Origin: Burkholderiales bacterium
GTDB lineage: Bacteria; Pseudomonadota; Gammaproteobacteria; Burkholderiales; Burkholderiaceae_B
Direction of reading: 5' to 3'
NCBI GenBank assembly: GCA_005788065.1
Contig: SXZD01000268.1
Location: 1-12,046, forward strand
Length of the DNA stretch: 12,046 bases
Positions 6,173 through 12,046 of the stretch are shown here, piece after piece (within the stretch, counting starts at the first letter, position 1; the number at the start of each line of letters is the position of its first letter). The notes under the pieces are model-generated. The model saw only the letters and a program-made list of their open reading frames with translations. It had not been told where the DNA came from and did no database searches. The position numbers were made by a program, and so were the translations under genes.

Positions 6173-8781
6173 AAACCGCCCGCGTCAAGGCACTGCGTGG
6201 CCCCAACCTCTGGAGCCGGTTCACCTCGGTCGAAACCACGGTCACCTGCGCAGAAGAGCACTTCAGCCTGCCCGCCCAACATCCCGTCATCGCAGGCGTA
6301 CGCGCCGCATTGCCGCAGATCGGCGTTCTGCCCTACTGGTACGAAGCCCCGCGCAAGCATACCGCGATCAGCGCCATGCCCCGCCCGGTCTATACCGCCG
6401 TCAGCCTGGCCCATGTGCTGGCCGCCGTCACACTCGAACTGCAGCGCGCCGCCGGCTGCCCGGTCGAGTTCTGCCACACCTCACTGACCGACGACAGTCA
6501 GCACCATGTCGTTGTGGTCCAGTACACCGAAGAAAAGGTGGGACGCATCGCCATGGAAACGGCCATTGCGCTCATCGAGGCCCTGCTCGAAGGCCGCACG
6601 CTGGATGTAGTGCCTGTCATCGAACAGATGCGCGAACTCGATGAGGATATCCGTCTGGGGCCGTCAACCGGGTCCATCGTGTACGCAGCGGTGGCTCGTA
6701 ACGTACCTTACCGCCGTCTGACCGAAGGCAGCATGGTGCAGTTCGGTTATGGCAGCCAGCAAAAGCGCATTCTCGCCGCCGAGAGCAGCCTGACCAGCGC
6801 GATTGCAGAGTCCATTGCACAGGACAAGGAACTCACCAAGGAGCTTTTGCATGCCGCCGGCGTTCCCGTCCCCAGAGGCCGCACGGTTGAGTCTGCCGAC
6901 GACGCCTGGGCCGCCGCCCAGGAGATCGGCTTGCCGGTTGCTATCAAGCCGCGGGACGGCAATCAGGGCAAGGGCATTTCGGTCAACATGAAAACCGAAG
7001 CGCAGGTGCGCGCCGCCTATGACATTGCCTATGACGTCAGTTACGACGTCATCGTTGAAAAATACCTGCCCGGCGCAGACTTCCGTCTGTTGGTGGTGGG
7101 CGACCAATTGGTGGCCGTTGCCCGGCGCGATCCGGCCCATGTCATCGGCAACGGCAAAGACAACATTGCGCAACTCATCGATGAGGTCAACCGCGATCCT
7201 CGCCGCAGTGACGGCCATGCCACATCGCTCACCAAAATCCGGCTGGACGAAGTGGCACTGGCCACCCTCAAAAAACAAGGCCTAAACGCCAGCAGCGTGC
7301 CGGCCGCAGGACAGAGAGTGATCCTGCGCAACAATGCAAACCTCAGCACGGGTGGCACCGCAACCGACGTCACCGACGACGTGCATCCCAGTATTGCCAT
7401 TGCGGCCGTCAATGCCGTGCGCATGGTGGGGCTGGATATTGCCGGCGTCGATCTGGTGTGCGAACACATCGACCGACCACTGCCTGAACAGGGTGGCGGC
7501 ATCGTCGAAGTCAATGCGGCGCCTGGCCTGCGCATGCATCTGGATCCGTCCTATGGTCCAGCGCGGGATGTAGGCAAAGCCATCATCTCCAATATGTACA
7601 AAGATGGCAGCGACGGTCGCATTCCGCTGGTATCGGTGACCGGCACCAACGGCAAAACCACCACCGCACGCCTGACAGCGCATCTGCTGGCCCAAACCGG
7701 TCTGCGCATGGGTTGGACCTGTTCAGACGGCGTGTATGCCATGGGCAAGCGCATCGATACCGGCGACTGCAGCGGCCCCAAGAGCGCCCGCAACCTGCTG
7801 GCGCATCCGCATGTGGACGGTGCCGTGCTGGAAACCGCCCGCGGCGGAATCCTGCGCGAGGGCTTGGGTTTCGACCGCAGCGACGTGGCCATCGTCACCA
7901 ACATCGGCATGGGCGACCATCTGGGCATGAACAACATCCACACGGTCGAAGGCCTGTCTGCCGTCAAACGGGTCTTGGTGGAGAACGTCAAGGACGACGG
8001 CTATGCCATCCTGAACCTCGAAGACCCGCATACCGTTGCCATGGCCGAGCACTGCCCCGGCACGGTCATTTTCTTTGCCAGCCATTCCGGGCATCCCGAA
8101 GTGGCACGCCGACTGGAGAACGGCGAGCCCGTGGCATTCCGTCGCGACGACGCCCTGCATCTGGCGCGTGATGGCAAGGTATTGGACTTCCCCTTGGGTC
8201 ACATCCCCCTGACGCGCAACGGGACCATCAGTTTCCAGGTTGAAAACGCACTCTGCGCGGCTGCAGCCGCTTGGGTGATGGGCGTTCCCGCAGACAAGAT
8301 CCGTGCGGGGCTGGCTACATTTGTCAGCGATGCCGACACGGCGCCCGGACGCTTCAATGTATTCGATTACAAAGGGGCCACGGTCATTGCGGACTACGGA
8401 CACAACCCCGATGCCATCATCGCCCTGGTCAAGGCCATCGACGGCATGCCGGCTGTAAAACGCAGCGTGGTCATCAGTGGGGCGGGCGACCGTCGCGATG
8501 TCGACATTTCCATGCAGACGCAGATTCTGGGCGACGCATTCGACCAGGTGATCCTGTATGAGGACGCCTGCAACCGCGGTCGTGAAGCCGGAGAGGTGGT
8601 GGCACTGCTGCGCAATGGCTTGGCCAATGCATCGCGCACCCGCGAGGTGCTTGAGATTTTGGGCGAGTTTGTGGCTATTGACACGGCGCTGGAGAAACTT
8701 GAAGCAGGCGATCTGTGTCTGATTCTGGTTGACCAGGTGGATGAGGCGCTGGCACATATCGGCATGCGATGCGGACAGTGA
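6169..8781 (+). CDS. cphA: Cyanophycin synthetase CphA
   Basis: An 870-residue enzyme of the usual CphA length that builds cyanophycin, adding Asp to the backbone and then Arg to each Asp side chain, one ATP for each step. The start overlaps the preceding stop (ATGA) with AAGGA at 6156-6160 eight bases upstream. Domains: N domain (1-160); ATP-grasp domain (about 165-480) with KPRDGNQGKG (260-269) and metal-binding EVNAAPG (447-453); Mur-ligase-like domain (about 485-870) with P-loop GTNGKTTT (492-499), ETARGGILREGL (555-566), NIGMGDHLG (578-586) and C-terminal DYGHNP (742-747) and GDRRD (773-777). Both ATP sites therefore look functional. The N domain has HVLAA (82-86) where CphA' has HxxEH, so any metal-dependent activity there is lost. 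Cytoplasmic, expected at inclusion granules. Probably cotranscribed with and translationally coupled to CphA'. Confidence 0.96.
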   Translation: MKTARVKALRGPNLWSRFTSVETTVTCAEEHFSLPAQHPVIAGVRAALPQIGVLPYWYEAPRKHTAISAMPRPVYTAVSLAHVLAAVTLELQRAAGCPVEFCHTSLTDDSQHHVVVVQYTEEKVGRIAMETAIALIEALLEGRTLDVVPVIEQMRELDEDIRLGPSTGSIVYAAVARNVPYRRLTEGSMVQFGYGSQQKRILAAESSLTSAIAESIAQDKELTKELLHAAGVPVPRGRTVESADDAWAAAQEIGLPVAIKPRDGNQGKGISVNMKTEAQVRAAYDIAYDVSYDVIVEKYLPGADFRLLVVGDQLVAVARRDPAHVIGNGKDNIAQLIDEVNRDPRRSDGHATSLTKIRLDEVALATLKKQGLNASSVPAAGQRVILRNNANLSTGGTATDVTDDVHPSIAIAAVNAVRMVGLDIAGVDLVCEHIDRPLPEQGGGIVEVNAAPGLRMHLDPSYGPARDVGKAIISNMYKDGSDGRIPLVSVTGTNGKTTTARLTAHLLAQTGLRMGWTCSDGVYAMGKRIDTGDCSGPKSARNLLAHPHVDGAVLETARGGILREGLGFDRSDVAIVTNIGMGDHLGMNNIHTVEGLSAVKRVLVENVKDDGYAILNLEDPHTVAMAEHCPGTVIFFASHSGHPEVARRLENGEPVAFRRDDALHLARDGKVLDFPLGHIPLTRNGTISFQVENALCAAAAAWVMGVPADKIRAGLATFVSDADTAPGRFNVFDYKGATVIADYGHNPDAIIALVKAIDGMPAVKRSVVISGAGDRRDVDISMQTQILGDAFDQVILYEDACNRGREAGEVVALLRNGLANASRTREVLEILGEFVAIDTALEKLEAGDLCLILVDQVDEALAHIGMRCGQ

Positions 8782-9764
8782 CAGACAAATTGAAGCCCAA
8801 ACCGCTGCTCCCCGTTCTGTCCCGCCTTGCGGGCGGAAAGCGTCTGCTGGCCCGATCCATTGCACTCATTCCTTTGGTGACAACGGGCGCGTGCAGTTCC
8901 GTGGATGTTCTCAACACATTGAGTTCGGCCAGCCCGCACACCTCAGTGACGGGTATCCCGTTCGGGCCGCTGCCGCGGCATCAATTGGACATCTATCAAC
9001 CCACAGGCAAGGACACCCGTCCAGTCGTGGTTTTTTTCTACGGCGGCAGCTGGAACCGGGGCGAGCGCAAAGACTATGCGTTCATCGGTCATTCGTTGGC
9101 ATCCCGCGGCTATCTGACTGTCATTCCCGACTATCGCCTGTATCCGGAAGTGCGTTACCCGGATTTTCTGCATGACAATGCACGTGCAGTCGCATGGGCT
9201 CATGCCAACGTCGCCAAATACGGCGGCGACCCATCCCGCATGATTGTCATGGGACACAGCGCAGGTGCTTACAACGCAGCCATGATGGCACTGGATGCCC
9301 GCTGGTTGGCTCCCCATCAACTCAAGCCTGACGTGTTTCGCGCCTGGGTCGGAATATCGGGTGCATACAACTTTCTGCCCATCGGCACGCCTGACGTACA
9401 ACCGGTATTCTTTCATCCTGACTATCCCAAAGACAGCCAGCCCATCGACTTTGTAAGCGCGGGCGCACCTGCCAGCTTTCTGGCCAGCAGCCCGGAAGAC
9501 GATCTCATCAACCCCAAGCGCAACACGTTTGCGCTGGCTGATCGTCTGCAAAAGTCGGGGGTGAGCACCACACTCAAGACCTACCCCCCGGTAGACCATG
9601 TCAGCATCATTGCCAGCCTGGCCTGGCCCTTGCGTTTCAAGGCGCCCTTGCTGGACGATATCGACCAGTTTTTGCAGAAGCAGTTGCATGACACCGAAAA
9701 AACGGGAGGTTCATCCGTTTCGAATTTGAACACCATGTCAAAAACATCAGAAAAAATGCCGTGA
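8769..9764 (+). CDS. Putative lipoprotein alpha/beta hydrolase (esterase-like)
   Basis: A 331-residue serine hydrolase of the HSL/carboxylesterase-like type. After a basic start and a hydrophobic stretch (about 27-38) comes TTGAC with Cys42, an acceptable but not ideal lipobox, so a membrane-anchored periplasmic protein is likely. The fold is seen in VVVFFYGGSW (86-95; oxyanion strand, Tyr in place of the usual His), nucleophile elbow GHSAG with Ser164, a probable acid in EDDLINP (Asp244 or 245) and His277 in VDHVS. The last 20 residues are polar and probably disordered. The gene overlaps the end of cphA by 13 bases from ATG 8769; a GTG at 8778 would instead overlap the cphA stop as GTGA and is a credible alternative. 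Neither has a strong ribosome site. GHSAG is not the cyanophycinase (S51) nucleophile motif, so this is not CphB. The substrate is unknown. Confidence 0.82.
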   Translation: MRTVTDKLKPKPLLPVLSRLAGGKRLLARSIALIPLVTTGACSSVDVLNTLSSASPHTSVTGIPFGPLPRHQLDIYQPTGKDTRPVVVFFYGGSWNRGERKDYAFIGHSLASRGYLTVIPDYRLYPEVRYPDFLHDNARAVAWAHANVAKYGGDPSRMIVMGHSAGAYNAAMMALDARWLAPHQLKPDVFRAWVGISGAYNFLPIGTPDVQPVFFHPDYPKDSQPIDFVSAGAPASFLASSPEDDLINPKRNTFALADRLQKSGVSTTLKTYPPVDHVSIIASLAWPLRFKAPLLDDIDQFLQKQLHDTEKTGGSSVSNLNTMSKTSEKMP

Positions 9765-9842
9765 CAGCCTGAGCACGCGCACAAGCCCTGCCAACAGGAC
9801 TAGAATCAGGGCACCTTTCCAATTACAAATGGCTGAGACACC

Positions 9843-11111
9843 ATGCTGAAAACACTCGTTCGCGCCGGCGAGCTGAAGACCCCTGTTCCCAAAGACATCG
9901 CGTCTGTCACCACCATTGACCACGACAGCGAAGTGGATCCGGCTGAAGTGGGCATGAAGCCCAAACAGATCAAAGCCATCTGGAAGAGCATCGAAGACTT
10001 TTACCGCTCGGGGCTGCAGCCAGGTATGAGCATCACCATACGCCGCAGCGGCAAGGTCATCATGAACCGGGCCATCGGTCATGCCCGAGGCAATGCACCC
10101 GGACACATCTCCCTCAATCCGGAGCTGATGAAGCCCGACACACCCGTCTGCCTGTTCTCGGCATCCAAAGGCGTAACTGCCGTGCTGATGCACAAGCTGG
10201 AAGAAGACGGTTTGATCAACCTCGATGAGCGGGTTGCACATTACATTCCCGAGTTTGGCGTCGGCGGAAAAGAAAACACCACGCTGCGCCATGTACTGTC
10301 ACATCGTGCAGGCCTGGCCAACATCCCATTGCCCGACCCGGACCCTCGCCTGCTCTACCAGTGGAACACGATGCTTGACCTGTTGTCGGCCGTGAGCACC
10401 AAAAAGGGAACAGGACAGGAACAGGCCTATCACGCCATCACGGGCGGCTATGTCTTGGGAGAAATTGCACGCAGGGTAACCGGTCGTGAGCTGCGCCCCC
10501 TGATGCATGAGCTCTTCAGCGCGCCGCTGGGATGCCAGATATTCAACTACGGCATCGAACAGACCCTGCACAACGAAACGGCACTGAACTACTCAACAGG
10601 CCTCCCCCTACCCTACCCCTTAAGCCTCATCGCAAAACGCGCTCTGGGCATCGATTTTGAAAAAGTAGCAGAAATTTCAAATACGCCAGATTTCATGAGC
10701 GCCATCATCCCGGCGGGCAATATGTATTCAACTGCCGATGAGTTGTGTCGCTTCTACGAGATGATGCTCAATGAGGGCGAGTTTGAAGGCAAACGTATCC
10801 TGAAACCTGAGACCGTGCGCAAAGCGGTCAAACCGGTGGGCCGCATCACAGTCGACCGAATGCTGATGATCCCTATCCGTTACTCCAGCGGCATGATGCT
10901 GGGGGAAAGTCTGTTCTCGCTGTTCGGCGCTAAAGCGCCTAAAGCGTATGGACATCTGGGCCTGATCAACATCGTGTCGTGGGCCGACCCTGACCGCGAT
11001 ATTTCAGTGGCATTCCTGAACACAGGCAAGTCGCTTGACCCACGCAGCTTCCCGGCCCTCGGAAAGGTCTTGTGGGCCATCTCTGCGAATTGCGAACCCA
11101 TCCGCTCATGA
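9843..11111 (+). CDS. Beta-lactamase-fold serine hydrolase (EstB/class C-like)
   Basis: A 422-residue protein of the beta-lactamase/transpeptidase-like family (Pfam Beta-lactamase type), which includes esterases, D-aminopeptidases and PBP-like enzymes. The nucleophile motif S-x-x-K is SASK (106-109), followed by a helix and a DERVAHYIPEFG block (128-139). The H-V-L-S-H-R-A-G-L segment (150-158) is typical, the tyrosine motif appears as YHAITGG (196-202), and the third motif (KTG in lactamases) is HLG (371-373). No signal peptide is seen, which points to a cytoplasmic enzyme rather than an antibiotic lactamase. It begins 78 bases after the preceding gene with no terminator between, so it may be the last gene of the cph operon, though a -10-like TAGAAT at 9801-9806 leaves room for its own weak promoter. 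The ribosome site before ATG 9843 is poor. Substrate unknown. Confidence 0.85.
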   Translation: MLKTLVRAGELKTPVPKDIASVTTIDHDSEVDPAEVGMKPKQIKAIWKSIEDFYRSGLQPGMSITIRRSGKVIMNRAIGHARGNAPGHISLNPELMKPDTPVCLFSASKGVTAVLMHKLEEDGLINLDERVAHYIPEFGVGGKENTTLRHVLSHRAGLANIPLPDPDPRLLYQWNTMLDLLSAVSTKKGTGQEQAYHAITGGYVLGEIARRVTGRELRPLMHELFSAPLGCQIFNYGIEQTLHNETALNYSTGLPLPYPLSLIAKRALGIDFEKVAEISNTPDFMSAIIPAGNMYSTADELCRFYEMMLNEGEFEGKRILKPETVRKAVKPVGRITVDRMLMIPIRYSSGMMLGESLFSLFGAKAPKAYGHLGLINIVSWADPDRDISVAFLNTGKSLDPRSFPALGKVLWAISANCEPIRS

Positions 11112-11221
11112 TAAAACTCACGGCGTGAGCGACTACTCGACGAGAAACATGTGAGCTTTCGAGGCCTGCAACAGAGCATAACATTCTAGAGTGTGCAGAT
11201 TACACAGCGAGCATTAAGCAC

Positions 11222-11255
11222 AAGGCCAGCAAACCACACGCTGGCCTTTTCTTTT
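11222..11255 (+). terminator. Rho-independent terminator
   Basis: A perfect 9-base-pair stem AAGGCCAGC / GCTGGCCTT with a nine-base loop (11231-11239), followed by TTCTTTTTC. It lies 110 bases after the serine hydrolase stop and probably ends the cph operon transcript, and it separates that operon from the XRE gene. Confidence 0.85.
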
Positions 11256-11293
11256 TCTTGCACGAAACTCCACTCGCAAGTGTTAACCCCTTT

Positions 11294-11310
11294 TGACATA
11301 AAAAATGTCA
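11294..11310. promoter_or_regulatory. Inverted repeat, candidate XRE operator
   Basis: TGACAT-AAAAA-ATGTCA is a perfect 17-base inverted repeat with six-base arms, 47 bases before the XRE start. It overlaps a -35-like TTGACA (11293-11298). Small XRE regulators often bind such sites to repress their own gene, so it may be autoregulatory. No convincing -10 element at standard spacing was found. Confidence 0.45.
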
Positions 11311-11357
11311 CTCATAGGGCGTCGCTCCATCGGTATCACCCCAATAACATCGGTGTG

Positions 11358-11810
11358 ATGAATCCAATTGACGAGAACTTGCAAGTGATGGCGTTTATTG
11401 AAGCAGCGCCCTTTGCTTTTGGACGACACCTGGCCAAACTGCGTAGGGTAAAGGGGTGGTCGCAGGAAAAGCTTGCACTGGAAAGCGGTATGGCCCGCAG
11501 CTATTTGGGTGGCATTGAACGGGGCCAACGCAATGTGTCACTCAAAAATCTGGTGAAGCTCGCCAAGAGCCTGAACATACCAACGCCGGTTCTAATGAAT
11601 TTCAGCGTCGACGAAAAACTGATCCAGGCGAAAATGCAATCACTTATGTTGGCAGGCGCAACTGTTCCACCCCTGTCGGAAAAGCACTCGAACGAAGTTT
11701 GTGCTCCACGTGATCGTCGAAGACGCCCTGAATCAATGGACGCTCAAAACCGAAGCATGCGGTCTGCACTCCATGAAGAAGACTCAGCCTACGACGCTGA
11801 CAAGTCTTAA
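11358..11810 (+). CDS. XRE-family helix-turn-helix regulator
   Basis: A 150-residue predicted DNA-binding protein. The HTH_3 (Cro/C1-type) domain covers about 21-81: F-G-R-H-L-A-K-L-R-R, then G-W-S-Q-E-K-L-A, the recognition-helix region S-G-M-A-R-S-Y-L-G-G-I-E-R-G, and the N-V-S-L-K-N-L-V-K-L-A-K closing helix. The remaining 70 residues are polar with an RDRRRR cluster (118-123), no recognised domain, and look poorly ordered. The frame is open upstream to 11193, but that would run through the terminator and the inverted repeat, so 11358 (or the ATG at 11388, just before the domain) is preferred; neither has a strong ribosome site. It may autoregulate through the repeat at 11294-11310. It lies beside an insertion sequence and may belong to accessory DNA rather than to the cyanophycin locus. 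Confidence 0.82.
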   Translation: MNPIDENLQVMAFIEAAPFAFGRHLAKLRRVKGWSQEKLALESGMARSYLGGIERGQRNVSLKNLVKLAKSLNIPTPVLMNFSVDEKLIQAKMQSLMLAGATVPPLSEKHSNEVCAPRDRRRRPESMDAQNRSMRSALHEEDSAYDADKS

Positions 11811-11954
11811 GTCGAAACATCGCAGACCGGGATCAGTTGTCCAGTGGCACACACGCAGAAACGCTGCAAAATTCGAATTTCAAACCATGAGACCACCTGA
11901 AGCAAGGTAAGCCTCAAAGTTTCACCGTCTTGAACCGCCTGTTGCGCCCGGCAA

Positions 11955-11986
11955 TAGTGTCCACGCTCTTAACTTCGTGGACACTA
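11955..11986. repeat. Perfect inverted repeat before transposase gene
   Basis: TAGTGTCCACG (11955-11965) and CGTGGACACTA (11976-11986) are perfect 11-base arms around a 10-base spacer. In RNA this would be a stable hairpin whose right arm contains the only GGA-type ribosome site before the ATG at 11992. It could also be a protein-binding site for transposase or a regulator. Confidence 0.7.
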
Positions 11987-11991
11987 CGATC

Positions 11992-12046
11992 ATGTCATCC
12001 GACGCTCTTAACCAGTCGAAACCGCCGCGCCGGCGCCGCTCCTACA
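11992..12046 (+). CDS. Transposase accessory protein N-terminus (IS66 TnpA-like), partial
   Basis: An open frame from ATG 11992 to the right edge, 18 codons, reading MSSDALNQSKPP then RRRRSY. A short disordered start followed by an Arg-rich run and S-Y is how many IS66 TnpA (and some IS3 OrfA) proteins begin, just before their helix-turn-helix (S-x-E-F-K). The helix-turn-helix itself is outside the window, so the family call rests on the style of the start, the GTAA end at 11907 and the spacing. An IS3-type OrfA is the main alternative. Confidence 0.5.
   Translation, partial: MSSDALNQSKPPRRRRSY

Larger units (their letters stand above)
11112..11357. other. Intergenic region with terminator and candidate operator
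   Basis: These 246 bases between the serine hydrolase and the XRE gene are more AT-rich than the genes. They hold a small hairpin CTCAC-GGC-GTGAG (11117-11129), the strong terminator at 11222-11255 and the inverted repeat at 11294-11310. I see no coding potential I trust; an in-frame ATG at 11193 extends the XRE frame upstream but would run through the terminator. Confidence 0.6.
11907..12046 (+). mobile_element. Left end of an IS66-like insertion sequence (truncated by window)
   Basis: The proposed left boundary is GTAAGC at 11907, since IS66-family ends start with GTAA, and a tnpA-like gene starts 85 bases inside, a spacing usual for that family. The right end, the other inverted repeat and the target duplication lie outside the window, so the boundary is inferred and not shown. 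The 96 bases between the XRE stop and this point hold nothing I can identify. Confidence 0.45.

Noticed and set aside
7723..8865. Long open frame (380 codons) on the minus strand inside cphA
   Set aside because: Same reason: a shadow of the Mur-ligase domain with His/Gln/Val-rich composition typical of antisense reading.
9778..9806. Promoter before the serine hydrolase
   Set aside because: TAGAAT at 9801-9806 is a fair -10, but the base run 17 upstream matches only half of a -35 hexamer.
11701..11910. Overlapping 69-codon frame in the 3' part of the XRE gene
   Set aside because: No recognised domain, no ribosome site, and it reads into the proposed insertion sequence end; a frameshifted XRE tail was considered but not supported.

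Overview
The window looks like a chromosomal segment of a GC-rich betaproteobacterium, most likely in the order Burkholderiales. This placement is inferred from gene content (tandem cyanophycin synthetases divergent from an ABC exporter and a DUF1854 gene) and from protein style, not from a marker gene.

Layout. 1-274 is the 3' end of a U32-family peptidase-like gene. 420-1124 (+) is a small secreted lytic transglycosylase. Convergent to it, on the minus strand, is a two-gene unit: an ABC exporter with an extra N-terminal domain (3874-1622), then a DUF1854 protein (1625-1155) coupled by an ATGA overlap. A divergent control region (about 3875-4033) with two perfect inverted repeats separates this unit from a plus-strand operon: a degenerate cyanophycin synthetase (called CphA' here, 4034-6172), a full-length CphA (6169-8781, ATGA overlap), a putative lipoprotein alpha/beta hydrolase (8769-9764, overlapping cphA), and a beta-lactamase-fold serine hydrolase (9843-11111). 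A strong intrinsic terminator lies at about 11222-11255. Beyond it are a small XRE regulator (11358-11810) with a possible operator upstream, and the left end of an IS66-like insertion sequence that runs off the window.

How the genes work together. The core is cyanophycin (multi-L-arginyl-poly-L-aspartate) storage. CphA has an intact ATP-grasp domain (Asp addition) and an intact Mur-ligase-like domain (Arg addition). CphA' keeps the ATP-grasp domain, but its Mur-ligase P-loop lysine is replaced, other Mur motifs are gone, and the last roughly 150 residues are absent. Conversely, CphA' keeps an HxxEH motif in its N domain that is lost in CphA. The two proteins therefore look like a complementary pair that together hold all three active sites. 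The ABC exporter and DUF1854 protein match a pair known to accompany cyanophycin genes; their job is not known. No cyanophycinase (cphB) is visible here. The hydrolases at the end of the operon have no established role in cyanophycin metabolism.
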